Below are positions 1-8,760 of a DNA stretch of 64,000 nt, in pieces (the stretch's first letter is position 1; each line of letters starts with the position of its first letter). The stretch comes from Mesorhizobium sp. (GTDB lineage Bacteria > Pseudomonadota > Alphaproteobacteria > Rhizobiales > Rhizobiaceae): contig SAJS01000015.1 in NCBI GenBank assembly GCA_004017535.1, forward strand, positions 103,327-167,326, read 5' to 3'. The notes below the pieces were generated by a model. That model made no database searches. It was not told the DNA's origin and saw only the letters and a list, made by a program, of their open reading frames with translations. The position numbers and the translations under genes are program-made.

Positions 1-1303
1 CCGAATAGCCGCGCGTGCAGAGTTCGCCAGGTTCGCCGACCGCGACGGTCGCGCCATCCGCGCCGATCGCCTTCACCTCGACATGCGGGTGGATGCGGCC
101 GACCGTGGAGACGCGCTTTTCAAGCGGGTCATCGACACTGCTCTGGAAGGAGACCGGGCTGGTCTCGGTCATGCCATAGGCGATGGTCACCTCAGACATG
201 TGCATGAGCGACACCACCTTCTTCATCACCTCGATCGGGCATGGCGAGCCGGCCATGATACCGGTGCGCAGGCTGGAGAGGTCGAAGCCGGCGAAATCGG
301 CATGGTCGAGCATGGCGACGAACATGGTCGGCACGCCATAGAGCCCGGTGCAGCGCTCCTGCGCGACCGCCTCCAGCGTCGCGCCGGCATCGAAGCCCTC
401 GCCCGGGAAAACCATGGTCGCGCCCTTCGACACGCAGCCCATCGTGCCCATCGACATGCCGAAGCAATGGTAGAGCGGCACCGGGATGCAGAGCCGGTCA
501 TCGACGGTGAGTTTTATGGCCGAGGTGACGAAATTGCCGTTGTTTACGATGTTGGTATGCGTCAGCGTCGCGCCCTTCGGCGCGCCGGTCGTGCCGCTGG
601 TGAACTGGATGTTGATGGCATCTGCAGGCTTCAGGCTCTCCGAGATCCGATCGAGACTGTCGTGCTCGTCGCGGCAGGCCATGGCCAGCACGTCGCCGAA
701 ATTGAACATGCCTGGCGAGTTGTCATCGCCCATGCGGATGACGATCTTCAGCGCCGGCAGCTTCTTCGCCTTGAGCTTGCCGGGCTCCGCCTTAGCGATC
801 TCCGGCGCCAGCGTCTCAATCATGCCGAGATAGTCGGATGTCTTGAACTGGGCCGCCGTGACCAGCGCCTTGCAGCCGACCTTGTTGAGCGCATATTCCA
901 GCTCGGTCAGCCGATAGGCCGGGTTGATGTTGACCAGGATGAGGCCGATGCGGGCGGTGGCAAACTGCGTCACCAGCCATTCCCAGCGGTTCGGCGACCA
1001 GATGCCGACGCGGTCGCCTTTTTCCAGCCCAAGCGCCAGGAAACCGGCGGCCAGGGCGTCGACCGCATCCGAGAGCTCGCTCCAGGTGAAGCGCTTGTCC
1101 TGACCGACGAAGACGGCGGCGTCGAGCGTGGCGTATTTGCTCACCGTATCGGAGAACAGCTCCGGAATGGTCTTGTTGAGCAAAGGCACTGACCGGTCGC
1201 CCGAGACATGCGCCTTGCCGCCGGCCGGGGCAATAAAGGTGCCGCTCGCGCGATACCCGCGCAAATTGGTGGCGTTCATAAGCTCGTCGAGTTTGATCGC
1301 CAT
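1..1303 (-). CDS. AMP-dependent acyl-CoA synthetase, C-terminus beyond window
   Basis: Adenylate-forming ligase that activates a carboxylic acid to its acyl-CoA via an acyl-adenylate. The 434 visible codons begin with [16 protein letters not shown] and carry the ATP-binding loop ([11 protein letters not shown]) and the later YGMTETSP motif, both typical of the ANL superfamily. A GGAGGAAAC ribosome binding site sits just before the ATG, which supports this start. Full-length relatives are about 550 to 560 residues, so roughly the last 125, including the small C-terminal domain with the catalytic lysine, lie outside the window. Medium- or long-chain fatty acids are the likely substrates, but specificity cannot be read from sequence. 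It is transcribed away from hisG and lies 73 bases downstream of it on the same strand. Confidence 0.9.
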   Translation of the reverse strand, partial: MAIKLDELMNATNLRGYRASGTFIAPAGGKAHVSGDRSVPLLNKTIPELFSDTVSKYATLDAAVFVGQDKRFTWSELSDAVDALAAGFLALGLEKGDRVGIWSPNRWEWLVTQFATARIGLILVNINPAYRLTELEYALNKVGCKALVTAAQFKTSDYLGMIETLAPEIAKAEPGKLKAKKLPALKIVIRMGDDNSPGMFNFGDVLAMACRDEHDSLDRISESLKPADAINIQFTSGTTGAPKGATLTHTNIVNNGNFVTSAIKLTVDDRLCIPVPLYHCFGMSMGTMGCVSKGATMVFPGEGFDAGATLEAVAQERCTGLYGVPTMFVAMLDHADFAGFDLSSLRTGIMAGSPCPIEVMKKVVSLMHMSEVTIAYGMTETSPVSFQSSVDDPLEKRVSTVGRIHPHVEVKAIGADGATVAVGEPGELCTRGYS

Positions 1304-1376
1304 CGCCGTTTCCTCCCGGGATGATTGACCCTATCAGCCTGCAAAGGCGGTGGAAACCCGCCGAAGGTAGGGAGGG

Positions 1377-2075
1377 CTAACCAACCAAGGCGCCCATCTT
1401 TGCAGCGATTTCCCGCAACCGCGCCTCATCCTCCGCGCCGCGTTGCTTCTTCGAAGCGACCAAACAGGCCTGCGACTTCAGGATCGTACCATCGCCCAGC
1501 ACCTTGAGGTGGTTGGCGCGCAGCGTCGAGCCGGTGGTGGTGATGTCGACGATGACGTCCGCCAGGCCGGCGGCCGGCGCGCCTTCGGTGGCGCCGAGAC
1601 TTTCGACGATGCGGTAGACCTGGATGCCGTGCTTGAGCGAAAAGAACTGCTGCGTCAGCCGCCAGTATTTGGTGGCGATCCGCAGCCGCCGGCCGTGGCG
1701 CTGGCGGAAATCGGCGGCGACATCGTCGAGGTCGGCCATCGTGTCGACATCGAGCCAGATGTCGGGAACGGCAACGACGACATCGGCATGGCCGAAGCCG
1801 AGGCGGGCGACGATCTCGGCGCGCGCTTCCCAGTCGGCGAGGTTCTCGCGCAACAGGTCCTCGCCGGTGATGCCGAGATCGACCGACCCTTGCCCGATCT
1901 CGCCGGCGATCTCGAATGCGGACAGGAAGGCCACCTCGACATTGTCGAGGCCGTCGATACGCGCGCGGTATTTGCGGTCGTCCTCCGGCAGCTTGACGGC
2001 CAGGCCGGCCTTGGCCAGCACTTCGAGGGACTGCTCCTTGAGACGGCCTTTCGACGGGATCGCCAGCGTGATCAT
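1377..2075 (-). CDS. hisG: ATP phosphoribosyltransferase, short form catalytic subunit
   Basis: First enzyme of histidine biosynthesis; condenses ATP with PRPP to phosphoribosyl-ATP. At 232 residues it is the short form, which lacks the C-terminal regulatory domain and works only as a hetero-octamer with HisZ. Visible family features are the opening [11 protein letters not shown], the GITGEDLL segment, and the PRPP-binding stretch [17 protein letters not shown] near residues 170 to 190. Its ATG overlaps the hisZ stop by four bases, so the subunits are probably translationally coupled. A short hairpin (GGCGGGTTTCCACCGCC on the minus strand) with only three T residues follows the stop and might be a weak terminator. 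Confidence 0.96.
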   Translation of the reverse strand: MITLAIPSKGRLKEQSLEVLAKAGLAVKLPEDDRKYRARIDGLDNVEVAFLSAFEIAGEIGQGSVDLGITGEDLLRENLADWEARAEIVARLGFGHADVVVAVPDIWLDVDTMADLDDVAADFRQRHGRRLRIATKYWRLTQQFFSLKHGIQVYRIVESLGATEGAPAAGLADVIVDITTTGSTLRANHLKVLGDGTILKSQACLVASKKQRGAEDEARLREIAAKMGALVG

Positions 2076-3190
2076 TTGGCGCTCTCCCGCAAGGCTTCGA
2101 TGCGGTCGAGCCAGACCGAGAAGCCGACGCCGGGGATGGGCTTCTTGGCGCCAAGCAGCGTCAGCAACCGGTCGTAACGGCCGCCGCCGACAAGCGGACG
2201 ATCGCCTCCCTGGACAGCGATCTCGAAGACGAGGCCGGTATAATAGTCGAGCGGACGGCCGAAGGCGGCGTCGTAACGGATGTGCGCCGCGGGCAGCCCA
2301 TGCGCCTCGATCGCGTTGGCGCGGGCCGCGAAATTCTCCAGCGCCGGTCCCAGCGACAGGCCGGCATCGGCGGCGAATTTTTCAAGCGCCGCGGTCGCGC
2401 CGCTGAGCGCGACGTCGATCTCGAGAAAACCCTTCAGCGCCGAAAAGGCGTCATCGGACAGGCGCACACTGCGCAACTGCGCTTTCTCGATCAGCCGGCG
2501 CGCAATATCGGCCGGAGCCCGGCCGCCGGAAGCCGACAGACCGGCCTCCTCCATGCCTTCGGCAATGTGCGCGGCGAGGCCTTCCTGATCGCCGTCGAGC
2601 ACCAGCAAGGCGACGGGACCGGAGAGCTGACTGTTGCGCGGCGGATTGGCGAGATCGGCAAGGGCCGCTTCCAGCATCGGCGCCGAACCGAAGGCACGGG
2701 CCAGCCGCATGCGCCAGCCGCGCGGCAGGCCGAGCGCCGCCAGCACAGCCTCGAACAAAGTCTGGTCGCCAAGCGTGATGGCGAGGGGCTGTCCAGGCAG
2801 CACCAGCGACAGCAGCGCATGCGCGTCGGCCAGCGAGCGGGCATCGGCGGCGGCGATATCACTGTCGCCGAGATCCTCGATGCCGGCCTGGAAGAACTCG
2901 TTTCCGCCGTCGCGGCGCTGGCGGAACACCTCGCCGAGATAGGAGTAGCGGCGCGGCGTGCCGGCCTGGCTGGCGATGTGGTCGAGGCAGACCGGAATGG
3001 TGAATTCGGGCCGCAGGCACAAAGTCTTGCCGGTCTCGCTTTCGGTCAGGAAGATGCGTCGGCGCAGGTCTTCGCCCGCCATATCGAGGAACGGATCGGC
3101 CGGCTGCAGCACGGCGACTTCGACCGCGTGCGTGTCGCGGACGGCGAAGAGTTTCGTGATGTCGGCGGCGATGGCGGGGCGGGAGGTCAT
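2072..3190 (-). CDS. hisZ: ATP phosphoribosyltransferase regulatory subunit HisZ
   Basis: Paralogue of the histidyl-tRNA synthetase catalytic core that acts as the regulatory subunit of short-form HisG and mediates histidine feedback. The 372 residues include class II synthetase-like motifs: [10 protein letters not shown] near residue 60, GRPLDYYTG near 310 and GGGRYDRL near 335. It has no C-terminal anticodon-binding domain, which separates it from the true HisS encoded upstream. Its end overlaps hisG by four bases. The 178-base gap to hisS holds a palindromic repeat rather than an obvious terminator, so hisS-hisZ-hisG may be one transcript. Confidence 0.95.
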   Translation of the reverse strand: MTSRPAIAADITKLFAVRDTHAVEVAVLQPADPFLDMAGEDLRRRIFLTESETGKTLCLRPEFTIPVCLDHIASQAGTPRRYSYLGEVFRQRRDGGNEFFQAGIEDLGDSDIAAADARSLADAHALLSLVLPGQPLAITLGDQTLFEAVLAALGLPRGWRMRLARAFGSAPMLEAALADLANPPRNSQLSGPVALLVLDGDQEGLAAHIAEGMEEAGLSASGGRAPADIARRLIEKAQLRSVRLSDDAFSALKGFLEIDVALSGATAALEKFAADAGLSLGPALENFAARANAIEAHGLPAAHIRYDAAFGRPLDYYTGLVFEIAVQGGDRPLVGGGRYDRLLTLLGAKKPIPGVGFSVWLDRIEALRESAK

Positions 3191-3208
3191 GGATAAGTTG
3201 GGCGCGAG

Positions 3209-3371
3209 GCCCCCCTCTCTGTCCTGCCGGACATCTCCCCCTCAAGGAGGGAGATCGGCAGTTCGGGCGCCGCGCCTCCTCCTGCAACGGCGAAAATTGG
3301 CGAAAGCATGCGCGACATCCAATCTCCCCCCTTGAGGGGGAGATGGCCGGCAGGCCAGAGAGGGGGGCTCA
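3209..3371. repeat. Rhizobial palindromic repeat, family A copy 1
   Basis: Two arms in inverted orientation: CTCTCTGTCCTGCCGGACAT around 3213-3234, followed by a CTCCCC-rich block, and the complementary GGGGGAGATGGCCGGCAGG around 3336-3354. The right arm reaches the hisS stop codon. A second copy of the same family lies at 11793-11955. Such short non-coding palindromes are common in rhizobial intergenic DNA. This one sits inside a probable operon, so it is likely transcribed. Confidence 0.85.
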
Positions 3372-4913
3372 AGCGCCACCCTTCGCGCGGTCAGCGGCGT
3401 GCGCCGCCAGGATCTTCTTCACCTCGCCAACCAGATCGCCTTCGGCCACCGTCACCTGCGCCGGCCGCGCGGCGCGCCATTCGGCGTTGTCGGTGATTTC
3501 CGCCGAAAGGCGCGCGCCTTCGATCAGGTCCTTGATCTGCACCTCGCCCTTGGCGCGCTCGTCGCCGCCCTGGATGATGGCGACCGGGCTGCCGCGGCGG
3601 TCGGCATATTTGAGCTGCGCCTTCATGCCGGCGCCGCCGAGATACATTTCCGAGCGGATGCCGGCGGCACGCAGGTCCGCAACCATCTTCTGGTAGCGGC
3701 CGAGGCTTTCCGTATCCTTGTCCATGACCAGCACGACGACCGGGGCGATGACATCGGAGGTATCCAGCTTGCCGAGGTTCTTCAGCGCCGTCATCAGCCG
3801 CGAGACGCCGATCGAAAAACCGGTCGCCGGCACCGGCTCGCCGCGGAAGCGCGAGACCAGCCCATCATAACGGCCGCCGCCGCCGACCGATCCGAAGCGC
3901 ACGATCTGGCCTTCGTCGTTGGGGATTTCGGCCAGCAGTTCGGCCTCGAAGACAGGGCCGGTGTAGTATTCCAGGCCGCGCACGACGGAGGGGTCGATCA
4001 ATATCTTAGTCTCGTCGTAGCCAGCGGCTGCACAGAGCAGTTGTATCTGATCAAGCTCGTCGCAACCCTGCATCACCAGAGGGGTCTGTTCGAAGCCGCG
4101 ACGCAGATTGTCGACAGTAAGGCCGTTAGCAACCCCGCTGCTGCCCGATCCCTGGGCCTTCCAACCAGTGATGTTTAACAACTGCGAGATCTGACTGTCG
4201 GAAAGACCTGCGCCTTTGGTGAAATCTCCCTCGCCTTCCTTGCCGCCGTCCCAGCGGCCCTTTCCAAGCAAAAGTTGAATGTCCTCAAGTGCGAACTTGT
4301 CCAGCTTGTCGATGGCGCGCAGCACTGTCAGCCGGCGTCCGGCATTCTGGTCACCGCCAAGGCCGATCGCCTCCAGCACGCCGTCGAGCACCTTGCGGTT
4401 GTTGACGCGGATGACATAGTCGCCGCGCTTGATGCCGAGCGCTTCCATGACGTCGGCCATCATCATCGCCATCTCGGCGTCGGCGGCGACGCCTGGCGTG
4501 CCGATCGTGTCGGCGTCGAACTGCATGAACTGGCGGAAGCGGCCGGGGCCGGGCTTCTCGTTGCGGAACACCCAGCCGGAGCGATAACTGCGATAAGGCT
4601 TCGGCAGCTTGTCAAAGTTTTCGGCGACGAAGCGCGCCGTCGGGGCGGTCAGGTCGTAGCGTAGCGACAGCCACTGGTCGTCGTCGTCCTGGAAGGAGAA
4701 CACGCCTTCGTTCGGCCGATCCTGGTCGGGCAGGAATTTTCCCAGAGCATCGGTGTATTCGATCATCGGCTGGTCGACCGGCTCGAAGCCGTAAAGCTCA
4801 TAGACCGAGCGGATGGTCGCCATCATCTTTTCGACGGCGCGGATGTCTTCGGCGCTGCGGTCGGCAAAACCGCGCGGCAGCCGCGCTTTCGTCTTTTCGG
4901 ATTTGTCGGCCAT
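3369..4913 (-). CDS. hisS: Histidyl-tRNA synthetase
   Basis: Class II aminoacyl-tRNA synthetase that charges tRNA-His. The 514-residue product starts [19 protein letters not shown]; a longer in-frame start further upstream would add a non-homologous N-terminus running through a repeat, so it was rejected. Visible motifs are motif 2 ([13 protein letters not shown]), the histidine-binding [10 protein letters not shown], and motif 3-like [11 protein letters not shown]-terminal anticodon-binding domain follows ([16 protein letters not shown]). Its cognate tRNA-His is also in this window (41878-41954) and has the alphaproteobacterial form without encoded G-1. Confidence 0.96.
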   Translation of the reverse strand: MADKSEKTKARLPRGFADRSAEDIRAVEKMMATIRSVYELYGFEPVDQPMIEYTDALGKFLPDQDRPNEGVFSFQDDDDQWLSLRYDLTAPTARFVAENFDKLPKPYRSYRSGWVFRNEKPGPGRFRQFMQFDADTIGTPGVAADAEMAMMMADVMEALGIKRGDYVIRVNNRKVLDGVLEAIGLGGDQNAGRRLTVLRAIDKLDKFALEDIQLLLGKGRWDGGKEGEGDFTKGAGLSDSQISQLLNITGWKAQGSGSSGVANGLTVDNLRRGFEQTPLVMQGCDELDQIQLLCAAAGYDETKILIDPSVVRGLEYYTGPVFEAELLAEIPNDEGQIVRFGSVGGGGRYDGLVSRFRGEPVPATGFSIGVSRLMTALKNLGKLDTSDVIAPVVVLVMDKDTESLGRYQKMVADLRAAGIRSEMYLGGAGMKAQLKYADRRGSPVAIIQGGDERAKGEVQIKDLIEGARLSAEITDNAEWRAARPAQVTVAEGDLVGEVKKILAAHAADRAKGGA

Positions 4914-5035
4914 GGGGTCGGTCTTTTCGTTAAGTAAACACTGGCTTATCGGGAGCGGGCGTGTCCTAACCCATGCCAAGTGGTGCGGCAAGCGTTTGCA
5001 GACCTGCAGGAAACAGTTCGATAGTTTGCAAGCGC

Positions 5036-5217
5036 CGCGCCGCCCCTCATCCGCCTGCCGGCACCTTCTCCCCGTATAGTGACGGGGAGAAGGAGGAAGC
5101 TTCGGCGCCGGCGCGACAGCTCCAGCGTTGACGACTGGCGAAACCCGCGGCGCCAGCGTCCTTCTCCCCGTCACTATACGGGGAGAAGTGGCCGGCAGGG
5201 CGATGAGGGGCAGCGCG
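5036..5217. repeat. Rhizobial palindromic repeat, family B
   Basis: Long inverted repeat in the 467-base gap upstream of hisS. The left arm holds CCCTCATCCGCCTGCCGGCA then CTTCTCCCCGTATAGTGACG; the right arm holds the complement CGTCACTATACGGGGAGAAG followed by a GCCGGCAGGGCGATGAGGGG arm. The inner arms form a near-perfect stem of about 25 bp. The remainder of the gap (4914-5035 and 5218-5380) shows no gene and presumably carries the hisS promoter and that of the small downstream gene. Related single arms occur at 5637-5699 and 8576-8755. Confidence 0.85.
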
Positions 5218-5380
5218 GAGCGAGCGAACATTAGCGTCGGTCTTGGCTTCGGATGTTTTGCGGTTCCAGCCCATATCTCGAAACAAACCACACCAAAACG
5301 AAACAATTCCGCCACCAGCGCGGCATGCTGCCGACACAATCGACGACGATAAAGCGCGTCGAAACAAGGGGTTCGGGGCC

Positions 5381-5608
5381 ATGACGACGGCTGAAGATAT
5401 CATCGAGGGCGAGACTGCAAGGCTGAGGCCTGCCGGGGTTCCGACACTGAAGCCGGCGCAGCATCCGGCAGGGCCTTTCGAGGCTGCGGCGGCCAAGCCG
5501 AGCGCTCGCGACGCGCTGGTGACCGGGCTTTTGGTGATCTACCCGGCTTTCGCGGCGGTCGCGGCAATCCTGGCCGGGCTGTTTTTGGCGGGCGCCGGCA
5601 GCGTTTGA
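5381..5608 (+). CDS. Small hypothetical protein with one membrane segment
   Basis: I do not recognise this 75-residue product. It starts [19 protein letters not shown], has a Pro/Ala-rich middle, and ends in a hydrophobic stretch ([19 protein letters not shown]) that would span the membrane. The ATG at 5381 was chosen over an upstream in-frame start at 5243 because the upstream part reads like non-coding sequence. The ribosome binding site is poor (GGGGTTCGGGGCC). A real small gene is plausible because the hydrophobic C-terminus is coherent, but a chance reading frame cannot be excluded. Confidence 0.45.
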   Translation: MTTAEDIIEGETARLRPAGVPTLKPAQHPAGPFEAAAAKPSARDALVTGLLVIYPAFAAVAAILAGLFLAGAGSV

Positions 5609-5636
5609 ATTAGAGTCTTTCCGCGAAATCTCGAAG

Positions 5637-5699
5637 GCCGGCGCTGCCCCTCATCCGCCCTTCGGGCACCTTCTCCCCGTGAACGAGGAGAAGGGAAAA
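5637..5699. repeat. Family B palindromic repeat, single short copy
   Basis: Contains CCCCTCATCCGCCCTTCGGG and ACCTTCTCCCCGTGAACGAG, which match one arm of the family B element at 5036-5217, with a small internal hairpin (CTTCTCCCCGTGAACGAGGAGAAG). It lies between the convergent small membrane-protein gene and tag. Confidence 0.65.
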
Positions 5700-5703
5700 C
5701 CCT

Positions 5704-6357
5704 TCATCTCGGCCGCTTAAGTTTCCTGCGCTCTTTCTCCACCTCCGCCCTGCAATAGCAGCCCTCGAGGTGGTCGTTGACGAGGCCCATAGCCTGCATG
5801 AAGGCGTAGACCGTGGTGGGGCCGACGAAGCTCCAGCCTCGTTTCTTCAACTCCTTCGAGATCCTGACCGACACGGCCGTCGTCGGATTGGCGCGCAGAT
5901 GCGCCAGGTCGACGATTTCCGGACGCTCGTCCGGGCTCGGTTCGAACTTCCAAAACCAGGCGGCTAAAGAGCCGAACTCGTCGACCACCTCGCGGGCGCG
6001 TTTGGCGTTGTTGACGGTCGAGACGATCTTGCCGCGATGGCGGATGATGCCCGCGTTGCCGAGCAGGCGCTCGACATCCTTGTCGGTGAAGAGCGCCACC
6101 TTGTCGAAGTCGAAGTCGGCGAAGGCCTCACGGAAATTCTCGCGCTTGCGCAGGATGGTGAGCCACGACAGGCCCGACTGGAATCCTTCGAGGCAGATCT
6201 TTTCGAACAGCCGGCGATCATCCGTTACCGGCCGGCCCCATTCATGATCATGATAGTGAAGATAGTCCGGCAAATTGCCATGCCAGAAGCAGCGCGCCTT
6301 GCCGTCAGGGCCGTCGAGAATGCCGGTATTTTCCGTTGCCATCGTCAGCAGATCCAT
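5704..6357 (-). CDS. tag: DNA-3-methyladenine glycosylase I
   Basis: Base-excision repair enzyme that removes 3-methyladenine from alkylated DNA. The 217 residues show the family pattern: CFWHGNLPDYLHYHDHEWG near the N-terminus, LFEKICLEGFQSGLSWLTIL in the middle, and the C-terminal NDHLEGCYCR. The N-terminal Cys and His together with the C-terminal His and Cys form the zinc site known for Tag. The start at 6357 gives a 20-residue extension before the conserved core; an internal ATG at 6342 is an alternative. It is convergent with the small gene at 5381. Confidence 0.93.
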   Translation of the reverse strand: MDLLTMATENTGILDGPDGKARCFWHGNLPDYLHYHDHEWGRPVTDDRRLFEKICLEGFQSGLSWLTILRKRENFREAFADFDFDKVALFTDKDVERLLGNAGIIRHRGKIVSTVNNAKRAREVVDEFGSLAAWFWKFEPSPDERPEIVDLAHLRANPTTAVSVRISKELKKRGWSFVGPTTVYAFMQAMGLVNDHLEGCYCRAEVEKERRKLKRPR

Positions 6358-6555
6358 TCGTTAATGCGCCTCGGCGCCGCTTTTACCGTGGCTTTACCAG
6401 ATTCCTGAACCGGCCGGTAACCACACCAAAAGGTTTACTGACAAAGCGGCATTTTACGCATTCCGATTCATGTTTTGCTTGCCGCTTAGCGCCAAGGATC
6501 GCGAAACCGAGGGCGCCCTCTCCGCCCCGGATGAGTTCGATCAAGGTGCGTTCCG

Positions 6556-7293
6556 ATGAAGACAGCGTTTTGTTCCCTGCTCGGTGCCGTGGCAATCCTT
6601 GCCGCCGGCGCCACGACTACCCTTGCCAATGACCGCTATGCGGATATGCCGCCGGTGACGGTGAGCCCCGACCTCTCGGCGCCATGGGTGCTACAGCTTG
6701 GCCGTGCGCCGGGCATCGTGCGCCCGGCCCGGCAGGCGGCGCAGCCGCTGCAGCGCCTGTTCCAGGCGCAGCCCGATCGGCAGAAGACGGCGGCCGTGCA
6801 GCAGCCGGCCAGGCGCATGGTAATGCGGCCGCAGATTAACCCGATCTATCTGCCGCAGGAAGTCGCTTATGACGGGCCGGCAAAGCCGGGCACCATCGTG
6901 ATCGACACCCATCAGAACTTCCTTTTCCTGATCGAGAAGAACGGCAAGGCGCGCCGCTATGGCGTCGGCACCGGCAAGCCCGGCTTCGAATGGTCGGGCA
7001 CGCACAAGATCACCAACAAGCGCGAGTGGCCGGACTGGCGGCCGCCGGCGGAGATGATCAAGCGTGAGGCAGCCAAGGGCCGTTACCTGCCGACCTATCT
7101 CGCCGGCGGCATCGAAAACCCGCTGGGCGCCCGCGCGCTCTATCTCGGCACCACCGAATACCGCATCCACGGCACCAACCAGCCCTGGACGATCGGCGGC
7201 GCGGTGTCTTCCGGCTGCATCCGCATGCGCAATGAGGACGTCGTCGACCTTTACGAGCGCGTCAATGTCGGAACCACGGTCGAGGTGATCTAG
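6556..7293 (+). CDS. L,D-transpeptidase (YkuD domain), periplasmic
   Basis: Cell-wall enzyme expected to make 3-3 peptidoglycan cross-links or attach proteins to meso-diaminopimelate. It begins with a signal peptide (KTAFCSLLGAVAILAAGATT, likely cut after TLA). A Gln/Pro/Arg-rich linker spans about residues 50 to 100. The YkuD domain starts at GTIVIDTHQNFLFLIE near residue 113. The catalytic signature HGTNQ...SSGCIRM is intact, with His205 and Cys221. It is a single-domain enzyme of 245 residues. Alphaproteobacteria of this order rely heavily on such enzymes and often carry many copies, so no specific gene name is assigned. Confidence 0.92.
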   Translation: MKTAFCSLLGAVAILAAGATTTLANDRYADMPPVTVSPDLSAPWVLQLGRAPGIVRPARQAAQPLQRLFQAQPDRQKTAAVQQPARRMVMRPQINPIYLPQEVAYDGPAKPGTIVIDTHQNFLFLIEKNGKARRYGVGTGKPGFEWSGTHKITNKREWPDWRPPAEMIKREAAKGRYLPTYLAGGIENPLGARALYLGTTEYRIHGTNQPWTIGGAVSSGCIRMRNEDVVDLYERVNVGTTVEVI

Positions 7294-7394
7294 TTTCTGC
7301 GAGCCAGCCGGTTAGGCAGCGCAGCACTTTTAGTCCAGCTGTTGCCGCCAAGTCATAGTGCGATCCCGTGGGATGTGCTTAAACGGTGTCGAGT

Positions 7395-7470
7395 TTACGG
7401 GGGACGGGCCGTGTGGGGATACGGCCGGTCACGAAAGGGCAGCGCGGGCAACCGCGCTGCCCTTTTCGTT
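7395..7470 (+). ncRNA. Candidate small RNA with two hairpins and terminator
   Basis: In the 359-base gap between the L,D-transpeptidase gene and folD two stem-loops stand in tandem. The first is GGCCGT (7407-7412) paired with ACGGCC (7421-7426). The second is a strong rho-independent terminator (7434-7466): a 14-bp stem beginning AAAGGGCAGCGCGG, a GCAA tetraloop and four T. The terminator lies 141 bases after the transpeptidase stop, so it may end that mRNA or a separate small transcript. I found no ZTP/pfl riboswitch pattern ahead of folD. The rest of the gap shows nothing recognisable. Confidence 0.35.
7434..7466 (+). terminator. Rho-independent terminator between L,D-transpeptidase gene and folD
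   Basis: Perfect 14-bp stem (7434-7447 with 7452-7465) closed by a GNRA-type GCAA loop and running into TTTT. The A-rich 5' side of the stem makes it potentially bidirectional. It separates folD transcriptionally from the upstream gene. Confidence 0.85.
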
Positions 7471-7652
7471 CTTGAGGCTTCTTTGACGCGTGGCGCGGCA
7501 AGTCGCGGCGCAAACAGACGGATTCGCTTTCGGGGCTGATTTCCCGGCGCTCCTCTGCTATTGCAGTGCACAAATCCTGATCGTCACGCAATTCTGGACG
7601 CAACGCTGCTTACGCGATTTCCTCGAATTGCCCAGAAGGCAGAGGTGCCGCC

Positions 7653-8573
7653 ATGACCCGGACCGACGACAGCCGCTATCTGAAAGGCGGCCCGGTTGCC
7701 CAGCGCATCATCGCGTCGGTGCGCGAAGATGCCTTGATCGCCACGGCCGAAGGTTTTCCGCCGAAGCTGGTTTCGATCACCGTCGGCGACACCGCCGCGG
7801 TCGATGTCTACGTGCGCAACCAGCGTGCCAAGGCAGCCCTTGCCGGCATCGGCTTCGAGGAGCGGCGCTTTGCCGCCGACATCACGGCCGGCGAACTGGA
7901 AGCGGCGATCCACGGCCTCAACGCCGACCCGCGCGTCACCGGCATCATCATCCAGCGGCCGGTGCCGGCGCATATCCCGATCAAGACGCTGCAGGGCGCG
8001 GTGCATCCGCTGAAGGATGTCGAAGGCATGCACCCGGCCTCGATCGGCAACATCGTCTACAACCAGCTCGACCTGGCGCCCTGCACGGCGGCGGCCTCGG
8101 TCGAACTGCTGAAGGAGACCGGCCTCGATCTCAAGGGGCTCGAAGTGGTCGTCGTCGGCCATTCCGAGATCGTCGGCAAGCCGATCGCCTTCCTGCTCAT
8201 GAGCGAAGGCGCCACGGTGACGGTGTGCCACCACATGACGCGCTCGGTGGCGGCGCATGCACGGCGTGCCGACGCGCTGTTCGTCGCGGTCGGCAAGCCG
8301 CGGCTGATCAAGGCAGACATGGTGAAGCCGGGCGCCGCCGTCATCGACATCGGCATCAATTCGGAGGTCGGGCCCGACGGCGAAACCCGCATCGTCGGCG
8401 ACGTCGATGCCGAAAGCGTCAAGGAAGTGGCCTCCTGGATCACGCCGGTGCCGGGCGGCGTCGGTCCGCTCACCGTGGCGATCCTCCTGCGCAACACCAT
8501 GGTGGCGCTCAACCGCCAGCGCGCGCTCTATCGCGCGACCTACGGCGTGGCGGATCAGCTCGCGGCGGAGTAG
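7653..8573 (+). CDS. folD: Bifunctional methylenetetrahydrofolate dehydrogenase/cyclohydrolase
   Basis: Cytosolic one-carbon enzyme interconverting 5,10-methylene-, methenyl- and 10-formyl-tetrahydrofolate with NADP. The 306 residues include the N-terminal catalytic domain (TVGDTAAVDVYVRNQRAKA near residue 45, holding the conserved Tyr), the substrate motif GIIIQRPVPAHI, DVEGMHP near 125, the Rossmann motif VVVGHSEIVGKPIA near 170, and the closing TPVPGGVGPLTVA near 270. The classic family sequence is QLPLP at the position read here as QRPVP. A GGCAGAGGTGCCGCC ribosome-binding region precedes the ATG. It stands alone, separated from both neighbours by a terminator and a repeat. Confidence 0.95.
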   Translation: MTRTDDSRYLKGGPVAQRIIASVREDALIATAEGFPPKLVSITVGDTAAVDVYVRNQRAKAALAGIGFEERRFAADITAGELEAAIHGLNADPRVTGIIIQRPVPAHIPIKTLQGAVHPLKDVEGMHPASIGNIVYNQLDLAPCTAAASVELLKETGLDLKGLEVVVVGHSEIVGKPIAFLLMSEGATVTVCHHMTRSVAAHARRADALFVAVGKPRLIKADMVKPGAAVIDIGINSEVGPDGETRIVGDVDAESVKEVASWITPVPGGVGPLTVAILLRNTMVALNRQRALYRATYGVADQLAAE

Positions 8574-8575
8574 GC

Positions 8576-8755
8576 CGGCACACGCCCCCTCAGCCAGCCT
8601 CCGCTTCGCTCGGCCGACCATTCCGGGCGAGCCACGCGTCTCGCCCGTCCTTCGGCCCCCGCCGGGGAGAGGAGATCGTCCGCGGCGGCGCCAGTCTCTT
8701 CTCCCCTCGGGGAGAAGGTTGCCGCGAAGCGGTCGGATAAGAGGGCGCCGGCGAC
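8576..8755. repeat. Family B-like palindromic repeat between folD and glcF
   Basis: Contains CCAGCCTCCGCTTCGCTCGG, GGCCCCCGCCGGGGAGAGGA and CTTCTCCCCTCGGGGAGAAG, with outer arms CCGCTTCGCTCGGCCGACCA and GCCGCGAAGCGGTCGGATAA. The CTTCTCCCC...GGGGAGAAG core is shared with 5036-5217. It occupies almost the whole gap between the convergent folD and glcF genes. Confidence 0.75.
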
Positions 8756-8760
8756 GAGGA

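Noticed and set aside
83-1192. 369-codon plus-strand frame at the left edge
   Set aside because: Antisense to the acyl-CoA ligase, which has clear motifs and a good ribosome binding site.
7300-7652. ZTP/pfl or other folate-related riboswitch ahead of folD
   Set aside because: No conserved pfl motif could be matched; the strong terminator lies too far from folD to act as its expression platform.
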